Of a stretch of 64,000 nt of DNA, positions 9,042 to 17,263 are shown one piece after another. The first letter of the stretch is position 1. Each line of letters begins with the position of its first letter. Location of the stretch: positions 7,736,001 through 7,800,000 of the forward strand of contig NZ_CP050440.1 in NCBI RefSeq assembly GCF_011769525.1, written 5' to 3'. This DNA is from Tolypothrix sp. PCC 7910 (lineage in GTDB: Bacteria; Cyanobacteriota; Cyanobacteriia; Cyanobacteriales; Nostocaceae). The translations under genes were made by a program, and so were the position numbers. The notes under the pieces are model-generated. The model was not told where the DNA came from, did not search any database, and saw only the letters and a program-made list of their open reading frames with translations.

Positions 9042-9797
9042 ATGCAAGCTAATTCCAACACTTCCGCTCCTGCTGCATCGACTCAGAACACTCCCAAACT
9101 GAGAAAGTTTTTGATCCCGCGTTCTCAAACTCGCAGTTTCTTGATCAAATTTACCTTCATGACCTGTGTGGGATGGGTTGTAGGTGGCCTTGTCAGTATA
9201 GCTTTAGAAAAGTTGCTAGATAGCGTTTCTCCTGCTTTTTTTCCAGATTCCCAAATGTGGATGAACTTCGCTAACTACCTCAGCAGCGTTGTCTTTGCCT
9301 TGATTTTCGCTGCCGATCAAGCCTTAGTAATGCGGCAATATGTATCTGGTTGGTGGTGGATGCTGGCTACCAGCTTAGGTTGGCTACTGGCCAGTAGCGT
9401 TTCTACAGCTTGGATTAACTATATATCATCGATTGCTGGATCTTTTAACGAAACTTTACCTCCTGAGGCAGTGGTAATTTTAGGATTCTTGTCTACTATT
9501 TCCTATATTATTTCCGGTGTTTGGCTAGGACTTTGTCAGTGGCTGGTGTTAAGACGCTACACAATCAACGCTTGGTGGTGGAATTTTCTCCCAGCAGTTG
9601 CTTTCTTCTTCATCAGTACTTTAATTTGGTTGCTTTCTCTATTGCAAAATTTTATTCCCGAAGCCTACCGGACTTCGATATTGTATTGGAATGGGCAAGG
9701 ATTTACAGCATTCATTCTGGGCTTTATTCCCGCGATTGGCTTGTGTACTTTAAAAAGAAAACAAAACCATAAGAATGTCATTCCTAGTTCATCCTAA
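9042..9797 (+). CDS. Six-helix membrane protein with duplicated WWW motif
   Basis: A 251-residue integral membrane protein of unknown function. After a cytosolic Ala/Thr-rich N-terminus (1-40) about six transmembrane segments can be seen (starting near residues 43, 86, 105, 144, 180 and 220). The protein looks internally duplicated: QALVMRQYVSGWWWM follows helix 2 and QWLVLRRYTINAWWWN follows helix 4, each a Q-LV-R-Y-x4-WWW block entering the next helix. There are no catalytic motifs and no signal peptide. Its 3' neighbour, the oligopeptidase gene, begins 30 bases later on the same strand, so the two may be co-transcribed. Confidence 0.7.
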   Translation: MQANSNTSAPAASTQNTPKLRKFLIPRSQTRSFLIKFTFMTCVGWVVGGLVSIALEKLLDSVSPAFFPDSQMWMNFANYLSSVVFALIFAADQALVMRQYVSGWWWMLATSLGWLLASSVSTAWINYISSIAGSFNETLPPEAVVILGFLSTISYIISGVWLGLCQWLVLRRYTINAWWWNFLPAVAFFFISTLIWLLSLLQNFIPEAYRTSILYWNGQGFTAFILGFIPAIGLCTLKRKQNHKNVIPSSS

Positions 9798-9827
9798 GGT
9801 TACTAGGCAGCTAAATGCTGCTTATTT

Positions 9828-11906
9828 ATGATGTATAAGGATAATTTTTTACAAAATATTACTAAACCACCAGTTGCTGACAAACACCCAGAAGTTTTAG
9901 AGTTACACGGCGATCGCCGCATTGATAACTACTTTTGGTTACGTGATGTTGATAACCCCCAAGTTATAGGTTATTTAGAAGCAGAAAATAGTTATACAGC
10001 AGCGATGATGCAACACACAGAATCGCTGCAAACCAATCTCTACAATGAAATGTTGGCGCGGATTAAAGAGACTGACTTATCTGTGCCTTATCGTAAAGAT
10101 GATTACTACTATTATTTACGTACGGAAGAAGGCAAAGATTATCCAATCTATTGCCGTAAAAAAGGCAGTTTATCAGCAACAGAAGAAGTACTTTTAGATG
10201 AAAATGAATTAGCTAAAGGACACGAATTCTTTAGTTTAGGCGTATTTGATATTAGCCCTAATCATCAAATTTTAGCTTATTCTGCTGATACTAGTGGCTC
10301 TGAGCAATATACTTTATTTTTCCGCGACTTAACCACCAATCAGTTATTATCAGAAACTATCCCTGATACCTATTTTTCTTTTGCTTGGGCAAACGATAAT
10401 CAAACAGTATTTTATACCAAAATTGATGATGCCAATCGTCCCTATCAACTGTTTCGCCATAGTTTAGGAACTTCTCCTGATGAAGATATTCTCCTCTATG
10501 AGGAAGCTGATGAACTTTATCATTTATATGTGGATAAAACCCGTAGCCAAGCATATATATTGATGAGCTTAAGAAGTAGTATAACTACAGAAGTTCATTA
10601 TTTAGATGCAAATCATCCGCAGGGGAATTGGCAATTAGTTCATCCCCGCACTACAGGGATGGAATACGATGTAGATCATCACAGCGATTACTTTTACATT
10701 GTGACTAATGATGCGGCTACTAACTTTAAATTGGTAAAAACTTTAGTAGCTTCACCAAGTAAAGCCAATTGGCAGATAGTGATTCCCCACCAAGAAGATA
10801 TTTTGTTAACAGGAATTAGTCTATTTGCGAATCATTTAGTCATTTATGAACGCAAATGTGGGTTAGAAACTGCCAGAGTGCGAAATTTATCCACAGGTGA
10901 GGAAAGTAATATTAATTTTCCTGAACCGACCTATGAATTTTATGAAGGTAATAACCCAGAGTTTCATACTACCATTCTCCGTTTTCATTACACTTCGTTT
11001 ATTACGCCGCAATCTGTTTTCGATTACAACATGGAAACACAACAGCGGGAGTTGAAAAAAGAAACAGAAGTACTTGGTGGTTACGACAGAACTCAATATC
11101 AAAGTGAATGGCTAATGGCTACCGCCGAAGATGGGACAAAAATTCCCATATCAATTGTTTACAAACAAGGAATTAAAAAAGATAGCCAAAATCCCTTATT
11201 ACTGACAGGTTACGGCGCTTACGGTTCTTCTTACCCAGCCACATTTTCCTCAAATCGCCTGACATTGCTAGATAGAGGAGTCGTGTTTGCCATTGCCCAT
11301 ATTCGAGGTGGGGAAGAAATGGGGCGAAAATGGTATGAAGATGGCAAATTCTTACAGAAAAAAAACACCTTTACAGATTTTATCGCCTGTGCGGAATATT
11401 TAATTAATCAAAAATGGACAGCGAGCGATCGCCTAGTCATTACAGGCGGTAGTGCAGGCGGTTTATTGATGGGTGCAGTCACAAATCTCCGTCCAGAACT
11501 ATTCAAAGCAGTAGTCGCCCATGTCCCCTTTGTAGACGTAGTCAGTACAATACTGGATACTTCATTACCCCTGTCAGCGATGGAATGGGAAGAATGGGGT
11601 AACCCCAATGATCCAGTCTATTACGACTACATGAAATCCTATTCGCCCTATGACAATGTTGAGGCGAAAGATTACCCAGATATGTTGATTACTGCTGGCT
11701 TAAATGATTCTCGTGTCAAATATTGGGAACCAGCTAAGTGGACAGCTAAACTCAGAGAACTCAAAACCGATAACAATATTCTTTTATTAAAAACCAATAT
11801 GGGTGCAGGACATAGCGGCGCATCTGGACGTTATGAAAGCTTGCGCGAACTGGCTTTTGAGTATGCTTTTATTTTGGATAGGCTGGGACTAGGGACTAGG
11901 GACTAG
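9828..11906 (+). CDS. ptrB: Prolyl oligopeptidase family serine peptidase (oligopeptidase B-like)
   Basis: 692 residues in the S9A layout: an N-terminal segment with DNYFWLRDVDNPQV, a seven-bladed beta-propeller (about 75-430), and a C-terminal alpha/beta-hydrolase domain. The nucleophile motif GGSAGGLLMG has Ser542, the Asp is near 627 in GLNDSRVKYWEP, and His662 lies in GAGHSGASGR. AYGSSYPATFS and RGGEEMGRKWYEDGK are family signatures. Such enzymes cut short peptides, often after Lys/Arg, in the cytosol. Two adjacent ATGs (9828, 9831) are possible starts. Oddity: the last codons (LGLGTRD and the TAG stop) lie within a GGGACTA heptamer array, so the repeat has supplied the C-terminus. Confidence 0.92.
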   Translation: MMYKDNFLQNITKPPVADKHPEVLELHGDRRIDNYFWLRDVDNPQVIGYLEAENSYTAAMMQHTESLQTNLYNEMLARIKETDLSVPYRKDDYYYYLRTEEGKDYPIYCRKKGSLSATEEVLLDENELAKGHEFFSLGVFDISPNHQILAYSADTSGSEQYTLFFRDLTTNQLLSETIPDTYFSFAWANDNQTVFYTKIDDANRPYQLFRHSLGTSPDEDILLYEEADELYHLYVDKTRSQAYILMSLRSSITTEVHYLDANHPQGNWQLVHPRTTGMEYDVDHHSDYFYIVTNDAATNFKLVKTLVASPSKANWQIVIPHQEDILLTGISLFANHLVIYERKCGLETARVRNLSTGEESNINFPEPTYEFYEGNNPEFHTTILRFHYTSFITPQSVFDYNMETQQRELKKETEVLGGYDRTQYQSEWLMATAEDGTKIPISIVYKQGIKKDSQNPLLLTGYGAYGSSYPATFSSNRLTLLDRGVVFAIAHIRGGEEMGRKWYEDGKFLQKKNTFTDFIACAEYLINQKWTASDRLVITGGSAGGLLMGAVTNLRPELFKAVVAHVPFVDVVSTILDTSLPLSAMEWEEWGNPNDPVYYDYMKSYSPYDNVEAKDYPDMLITAGLNDSRVKYWEPAKWTAKLRELKTDNNILLLKTNMGAGHSGASGRYESLRELAFEYAFILDRLGLGTRD

Positions 11907-11922
11907 GGACTGGGGACTGGGG
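11885..11922. repeat. GGGACTA/GGGGACT heptamer array overlapping a gene end
   Basis: About five head-to-tail copies of a GGGACT(A/G) heptamer. The first copies are translated as the C-terminus of the oligopeptidase and supply its TAG stop. Confidence 0.9.
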
Positions 11923-12050
11923 ATGAAAGCAATGTAGACGCGCAGCGGCTACTCTCGAGAACGCCTAACGACGAACCTACAGGGTGGGAGACATGCAATT
12001 TAAAATTATGTCCTGTTCCCTCTTACAAACACCCAAGGCCCAATACCCAA

Positions 12051-13388
12051 CTATCTATCTTTGTTATTATCCCAAATGAGTTCTAAACGCTCTTGTGCTA
12101 ATTTCAGAGCGTTTTCAGCATTAGATTGACCCATTAGCGTAGACTCAATCGCTCTACCAAGACTATCAGATAAACGGCTATAGCCAGCAATAGTTGGTCG
12201 CGCATTAGCTACGGGCATTTGTTCCATAAATACCTTTAACCAAGGCTTTTGGTTAAGATATTTTTGATAAGCTGCACTTTCAGCAGATTTGATATTTACA
12301 GGTAAAAAACCTGTGCCAATACTCCATTCTGTTTGGAATTCTTCGCTTAAAACATAGGCTAAAAATTCCATTGCAGCTTTTTCTCTAGCTGGGGTAGTTT
12401 TCATGACATAGAGATTTCCCCCACCTATAACCGTAGCTTGGTTTGTATTTGCAGGTATGGGAAATACACCATAATCAACATCAGACTTAGTAATGTAAGT
12501 CCAGGGGCCTGTAATTTGCATCGCCACACGACCGGCAATAAAAGCATCCTCTTCATAACCCCGTTCTGGCGCAGAAAGAGTTGCTGAACCATCTTTTAAG
12601 AGGTCTTGCCAAAATTGTAAGGCGGCGATCGCACCGGGATTCATTAAATTTGGTTGATTATTGGTGACTACCTCTCCCCCAGCACTCAATAAAAAGGGAA
12701 ACCAACTAAAAACTGTCCATTCTCCCTTTCCTAGGGGTAATACCATTCCATACTGTTCTGGTCGGTTGTCGCTATTACGGTCTATAGTTAATTTTTTCGC
12801 TGCTTCTCGTAATTCTGCCCACGTTTTAGGCATTTCCGTTATTCCCGCAGCTTTAAAAAGCTTAGGTCGGTAAAAAATGCCGATATTGCTAGTGTAAAGT
12901 GGCACTGACCACAAATGTCCGTCTAATTTTAATTCATTTAGAGAGTTGGGTATAACTTCCGATTTGACCGCCAATTTGTCTAGCCAATCTTCCAAAGGAC
13001 GAACTGCGCCTAGCTCTACTAATTGACCCGTAATTTGGGGATAAAATGACAAAATATCTGGAGCAGCATTGCCAACAACTGCTGCCAAGACTTTTGGTAA
13101 TTGTTGGTCTAGCGCACCTGCAAAGATAGATTCAACTTGGATATTTGGATGAGCCTGATTAAATCTATCTACCAGTTTTTGAAACACATCCCGATTCACA
13201 GGCGGATTGATCCCTTGCCACAAAGTGAGATGTATAACATCATTATCTTTATTGATTGTTTGCTGGCAACTAGACAAAAATATGAGACACAAACTCAGGC
13301 CAATTACCAGAGTTAAAAACTTCCGAGGATAAGCGGTTAAATTGCGGAAGAATTTTTTGATTAGGGGCAAAAAAATGGTTATGTTCAT
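12051..13388 (-). CDS. ABC transporter sugar-binding lipoprotein (family 1)
   Basis: A 445-residue extracellular solute-binding protein. A signal segment (about 22-40) ends in lipobox LSSC, giving a lipid-anchored periplasmic protein. The mature part starts IHLTLWQGINPPVNRDVFQ and shows family-1 binding-protein features: FNQAHPNIQVES, PDILSFYPQ, GNLYVMKTTPAREKAAMEFL, TGFLPV. Family 1 proteins deliver sugars or oligosaccharides to ABC importers, but no permease or ATPase gene is nearby. It starts 10 bases after the stop of the GT2 gene, so it is probably the last gene of that unit. The ligand is unknown. Confidence 0.9.
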   Translation of the reverse strand: MNITIFLPLIKKFFRNLTAYPRKFLTLVIGLSLCLIFLSSCQQTINKDNDVIHLTLWQGINPPVNRDVFQKLVDRFNQAHPNIQVESIFAGALDQQLPKVLAAVVGNAAPDILSFYPQITGQLVELGAVRPLEDWLDKLAVKSEVIPNSLNELKLDGHLWSVPLYTSNIGIFYRPKLFKAAGITEMPKTWAELREAAKKLTIDRNSDNRPEQYGMVLPLGKGEWTVFSWFPFLLSAGGEVVTNNQPNLMNPGAIAALQFWQDLLKDGSATLSAPERGYEEDAFIAGRVAMQITGPWTYITKSDVDYGVFPIPANTNQATVIGGGNLYVMKTTPAREKAAMEFLAYVLSEEFQTEWSIGTGFLPVNIKSAESAAYQKYLNQKPWLKVFMEQMPVANARPTIAGYSRLSDSLGRAIESTLMGQSNAENALKLAQERLELIWDNNKDR

Positions 13389-13397
13389 GTCAAGTAG

Positions 13398-14060
13398 TTA
13401 ACCAGACGCGGAAATTTTTTCTACAAAGGTCTTGGTAATACTAGTTTCGGCTCTTGTATAGATATAGGTTTGTGGTTCGGTGATTTTTTGAGTTTTAAAT
13501 ATTTGTTCGGCACGCTGCCAAAAATCTGTATCTTCTCCATAGGGAATATTATTGAATCCCTTTAACTCAAAAAATACCTGTCTCTTGCCAAAGAATGTTG
13601 GGCCCAAAACGCATTCTCTTAGATTAATGGTTTTACCTGGCTGAAAATAATCTGCTACCCAAACTTCTTCTTCAGAATCAAACCCTCCTTCAATTAAGTC
13701 AATTGCTGCATTGGCTTTCATATATCCCAGTCGTGACTCTAAATGGTTGGGTTTATATGCATCATCGCTATCAATAAAAGTTATATATTTGCCAAATGAT
13801 GCTTGAATTCCAGCATTTTTAGCATAACCGAGTTTCCTATTTTGATGTTTTAGATAACGAATATTTCTAAATTCTTTTAAATAAGGGTTCACTATTTCAA
13901 AAGTATTATCTTGGCTACCATCATCAACTATTACTAGTTCCCAATCTCTAAAAGTTTGGTTGATAACGCTATTAATACAGTTGCTTAAATATTTATCTCG
14001 ATTGTATGTACATAAAAGTACAGATATTTCTGGTAAAACGTCAAACGATATACTAGTCAT
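13398..14060 (-). CDS. Family 2 glycosyltransferase
   Basis: 220 residues of an inverting GT-A glycosyltransferase: ISVLLCTYNRDKYLSNCI at the nucleotide-sugar binding start, LVIVDDGSQDNT (first Asp pair), AKNAGIQASFGKYITFIDSD (the DxD-type metal site), and YGEDTDFWQRA towards the end (the ED motif of the acceptor/catalytic site). It has no C-terminal membrane anchor and is shorter than most GT2 enzymes but contains all core motifs. Donor and acceptor unknown. It lies between a methyltransferase and a solute-binding lipoprotein on the same strand, which suggests a small saccharide-related unit. Confidence 0.9.
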   Translation of the reverse strand: MTSISFDVLPEISVLLCTYNRDKYLSNCINSVINQTFRDWELVIVDDGSQDNTFEIVNPYLKEFRNIRYLKHQNRKLGYAKNAGIQASFGKYITFIDSDDAYKPNHLESRLGYMKANAAIDLIEGGFDSEEEVWVADYFQPGKTINLRECVLGPTFFGKRQVFFELKGFNNIPYGEDTDFWQRAEQIFKTQKITEPQTYIYTRAETSITKTFVEKISASG

Positions 14061-14161
14061 TAGTTGTTCTTGTTTTAGCTGTTCAGCACATTAATTATCT
14101 ATTTTTGCACTAGGAGTAGTTATCGAATCATAATTACTCTGTCTCCTCAGAATATCCAGAC

Positions 14162-15268
14162 TTATTTTTCAGCCATTATACAAGTTGCGACTGGATAGTC
14201 GGGATGAAAAGCATCGAGTTGTTCAGGAGTTAATTCTTCTACAGCAATTCCATGATAACTAGCTATGACAGTTATGGGATTACCATAAACATAAAGCTTT
14301 TGCTGGGAATAGTTTCTAAATATCCAGGCAAAAGCATCAGGTAAAGGCCGCCAATAATCAACCGGAGTTGCATGAACTCTGATAGCACTTGGTACCATAG
14401 CAAAACATTTTCCACCTGGTTTCAGCCAAGTGTGGATATTTTCAACTGCTATCCAGGGAGCATAACAATGTTCTAAGACATTAAAAATAATTACTGAATC
14501 TAAAGAGTTAGGCTCTATCAATGAGACATCATGAACATCCCCAACTAAATCTACTCCTGGGCCAGATTCTATATTGAGAATTCGATAAGAACTACCTGGA
14601 TTAACTTGGTAAAAATCTTTATCTTTAGGCGTTCCTCCTACTTCTAGAATATTGCCAAATATTTCAGGTTTAATCTCCGCAATAAATTTACTAAGATAAT
14701 ATCTATCGATAGGTGTGCCTCTTGTTAATCCAAATGCTTGACAAATAGGCACTGTTTTAGACAAGTCTCCCCAATTTATGGAACCTGTAGCAGGTGATAG
14801 AAAACCGATATTTTCTAACTTTTCAACTATCTGAAGAAAGTCTTCTATATTTTTAATAGATGCTAAATCATTATCTAAGTTAACTTCAGCAAATAATTGT
14901 GAAAGAACTTGGTAAGTGTCCTGGCTTAATAAGCCAACTTCAAATTTCATCTCATTCTCGATAAAGCTCCGAAATCCTTTGGCAAAAATGGTGACTTGGC
15001 TATCTCCTAAAAATACTATAGATTCAGGGGTTAGTGGCTGATATTGTTTTAATTCATGAATAAATTTTTCGGCTATAGAACTAGCTTGAACTTCTTGAAA
15101 TATTTTATATGCTGCTTCTAAAGAATGTTCATGAACAAAAATTTCTAGTATTGTTAACCAAGATTTAGCAGCTATAAGTTCCGCTTGACGCTGACTCCAA
15201 GCAAAAATTCCATATAAATGGCCATCTTCGATTTTCAAAAAGGCGTTTGCTACATATTTTTTAGGCAT
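14162..15268 (-). CDS. SAM-dependent methyltransferase with N-terminal helical domain
   Basis: 368 residues. The first 190 or so are an unfamiliar, largely helical domain without recognisable motifs. The C-terminal part is a class I methyltransferase: motif I is ILEVGGTPKDKDF, a strand ending GVDLVGDVHD gives the acidic motif II region, and IIFNVLEHCYAPWIAVENIH followed by LKPGGKCFAMVPS are motifs IV-VI as in Methyltransf_11/23 sugar or small-molecule methylases. Upstream of the GT2 gene (101-base gap) on the same strand, it may modify the glycan that the GT2 makes; that link is inference from position only. Confidence 0.75.
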   Translation of the reverse strand: MPKKYVANAFLKIEDGHLYGIFAWSQRQAELIAAKSWLTILEIFVHEHSLEAAYKIFQEVQASSIAEKFIHELKQYQPLTPESIVFLGDSQVTIFAKGFRSFIENEMKFEVGLLSQDTYQVLSQLFAEVNLDNDLASIKNIEDFLQIVEKLENIGFLSPATGSINWGDLSKTVPICQAFGLTRGTPIDRYYLSKFIAEIKPEIFGNILEVGGTPKDKDFYQVNPGSSYRILNIESGPGVDLVGDVHDVSLIEPNSLDSVIIFNVLEHCYAPWIAVENIHTWLKPGGKCFAMVPSAIRVHATPVDYWRPLPDAFAWIFRNYSQQKLYVYGNPITVIASYHGIAVEELTPEQLDAFHPDYPVATCIMAEK

Positions 15269-16031
15269 ATGATTACTGACTCAAAGATTGCCATTTATTA
15301 AGGATTGCTTATGTATTATAAAGTATCTAGGTATTAATACAAATAAATCTCTCAATGATACAGAGAAAAAATTTAGCAGCGTTGAGTATTTCTGCAATAC
15401 ATAACACCAGTATTAGAGTAAGGGCGATATGGCTGTAATATTGTTACTGGTAAAACCAGGCTTCTTTAGCGTTGATGACTTTGACTAATTCAATAACAGG
15501 TACAAGTAGAATTTAGCTAGTGACATTCTTTGCTTTTATTTTGTGGTGACAATGCTTATACCACTTTTACAAAGGAATGCAAAATATAGATTGATGCTAG
15601 AGGCGTACAGATGTATGTCCATACTAATGTATCTCTCACAAACATTATTTGAATAGTATTTGGTTGCCTTACCTGTGAGAGCCAATAAACTGTTATTAAA
15701 TTTTTATTTTCGGGCTAATGAATAAGGCTGGCTTAAAAAATTAATACCGATAACTTGACTGCTCAAGCTATCTATAATAGGTATAAATCCTTTGTGGACA
15801 AATAAAGGAAATTTTGAAATTCTTTCTTATCTGGCTCAACTACTAACTTGACAGCTTATTGAATAACGCTAGAGATTGAAGTTGATTTAAACTAAATAAA
15901 ACTTTATGAAGTAGTTTTACTAATTTAGAAAGGATGCCGAGTTTTCTATTGCAGTTTGTAACTATTGTGTGCAACCCCAAGGCCTATTCCTTTAGACTGA
16001 ATCTCAATTGGAAAGATTGGGATTGAGGCCA
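15269..16031. other. Long AT-rich spacer between divergent genes
   Basis: About 760 bases between the minus-strand methyltransferase and a plus-strand small membrane protein. I see no convincing ORF, tRNA or tandem repeat. It should hold both promoters, and it is long enough for an unrecognised small RNA. Confidence 0.5.
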
Positions 16032-16352
16032 ATGCATTCGGTAAATATATTTTGTCACGAGTTTGTAGTTGCTGTGTCCTTTGTTGCTTGTATTGTGGGT
16101 CTATTTTTACTTTGGGACTGCAAACAGCACAAAGATGAAATGGAAGAAACAGAAGAGATTCTTTTTAGAATGAGCTTTTCTTACTGGCTAGTTTACTGTA
16201 TTGCTTATGGCGTTGAAAAAATCATGGTACCTAGCTGGGAACCCATGCTGATGACTTTAAAAATTACTACAGCTTTATCATATTTCTTAACATTTTCTTG
16301 TATCCTTAGCTTGCCACTTCACAGATTTGCGGTACATCAAGTAGAAGAATAG
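16032..16352 (+). CDS. Small three-helix membrane protein, unknown function
   Basis: 106 residues from ATG 16032 (a TTG at 16008 is also in frame; GAGG just upstream of 16032 favours the ATG). Three hydrophobic segments are visible: FVVAVSFVACIVGLFLLWDC, SYWLVYCIAYGVEKIM and ITTALSYFLTFSCILSLPL, with an acidic connector (HKDEMEETEEI) between the first two. No known motif is recognised. It probably sits in the thylakoid or plasma membrane. It converges with the DUF2103/clpS pair (55-base gap). Confidence 0.55.
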   Translation: MHSVNIFCHEFVVAVSFVACIVGLFLLWDCKQHKDEMEETEEILFRMSFSYWLVYCIAYGVEKIMVPSWEPMLMTLKITTALSYFLTFSCILSLPLHRFAVHQVEE

Positions 16353-16407
16353 TTGATAGCCAACAGTGCATAGTCGATTAACTATGGACTATTGACTACA
16401 GTAATCG

Positions 16408-16701
16408 TTAACTTTTCATGGCGATCGCGATCGCTTCTAAGAGGCTATCTTGATCTAAAGTCGTCAAGATAAATACCTCTTGTACAGTTTTTCCTTGACG
16501 GGCAATAACTTTATAACCCCCACGGATGGGTACGGATATACGCAGCTGTAATTTAGGCGCATGACCTCTAACTCGCCCAATTACGCCTGGGGTAACAGTT
16601 TGAATTCCTGGCTGCTGACACAGACGTTCTAATATGGGGATGAGGCCATCTATGTGGGTTGAGTGATTCCAGACGAGTCTACCATCATTGGGTTTGCCCA
16701 T
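16408..16701 (-). CDS. DUF2103-like small protein, downstream of clpS
   Basis: 97 residues from ATG 16701 (start MGKPNDGRLVWNHSTHIDGL). The open frame extends upstream into clpS, but that part is only the overlapping frame. From memory it matches the DUF2103 'predicted metal-binding' family of cyanobacteria; His14 and His17 in NHSTHIDGL are possible ligands. The core IPILERL / GIQTVTPGVIGRVRG / LQLRISVPIRGGYKVIARQG suggests a small alpha/beta fold. Only five bases separate it from the clpS stop, so the two genes are almost certainly co-transcribed and co-translated, pointing to a shared role with ClpS-dependent proteolysis. Confidence 0.7.
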   Translation of the reverse strand: MGKPNDGRLVWNHSTHIDGLIPILERLCQQPGIQTVTPGVIGRVRGHAPKLQLRISVPIRGGYKVIARQGKTVQEVFILTTLDQDSLLEAIAIAMKS

Positions 16702-16706
16702 TCTGG

Positions 16707-17012
16707 TTAAGCTGCCTCTAGAGGAGCCATTGTTAAACCCGCCCGCCGTAGTTGCTGGTGATAGAGTTCCGCTGGTTCTTGGGGCCCTACCCAAACGATC
16801 GCTTGACCCTCAAAATGGATTTGGTTGGTCAAGTCCCACGCTTGATCGCTGCTCATTCCCGGAATATATTTCATCAAACACTCCGCCACGTGCTGAAATG
16901 TATTAAAATCATCGTTCAAAACGATTACTTTGTAATTTGGATAATGCTTGCGGGTAACTTGATTAGACCGTTCAGGAGCTATAGTTGGTGTTGTTGAAAG
17001 TCTAGTCACCAT
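16707..17012 (-). CDS. clpS: ATP-dependent Clp protease adaptor ClpS
   Basis: 101 residues from ATG 17012 (an in-frame TTG lies at 17027). ClpS delivers N-degron substrates to the ClpC/ClpP protease in the cytosol. A disordered N-terminal tail (about 1-25) precedes the core: YKVIVLNDDFNTFQHVAECL contains the NDD-T signature that binds the substrate N-terminal residue, and FEGQAIVWVGPQEPAELYHQQL is the C-terminal conserved block. Cyanobacteria encode more than one ClpS paralogue, and I cannot say which this is. Followed at once by the DUF2103-like gene. Confidence 0.93.
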   Translation of the reverse strand: MVTRLSTTPTIAPERSNQVTRKHYPNYKVIVLNDDFNTFQHVAECLMKYIPGMSSDQAWDLTNQIHFEGQAIVWVGPQEPAELYHQQLRRAGLTMAPLEAA

Positions 17013-17203
17013 AAAGCAGTTAATCAACCAATTTGTACAAGACTACAAATAACTAGTTTAGTTCATACTCCAAAGTCAAGAGTGCCACTTTGGATTCAGA
17101 AATATTAGTAATTTTATTGACAAAATTTTATAGATGTGTTTGTTAGTTACATATTGATAGAAAGTGAATAGATAACAGGTAACAAGCTAAAAATCATTAC
17201 TCG

Positions 17204-17232
17204 CAAGGGGTAAGATTTAAACTTGCCCCTTG
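17204..17232 (-). terminator. Hairpin downstream of the caspase gene
   Basis: CAAGGGGTAAG pairs with CTTGCCCCTTG (10 of 11 positions, the odd one a G-T wobble) around ATTTAAA, 32 bases beyond the caspase stop. The T-run on the minus strand side is short and displaced, so its efficiency is uncertain. Confidence 0.6.
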
Positions 17233-17263
17233 TCTTAAATAGTACAATGAAAGCGCAGCGAGA

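Noticed and set aside
15269-16031. Possible RNA gene in the long spacer
   Set aside because: No tRNA-like cloverleaf, terminator or known RNA motif could be made out by eye.
16702-16794. Upstream start for the DUF2103-like gene inside clpS
   Set aside because: It would overlap clpS in another frame; the ATG at 16701 follows the clpS stop by five bases and fits the family start.
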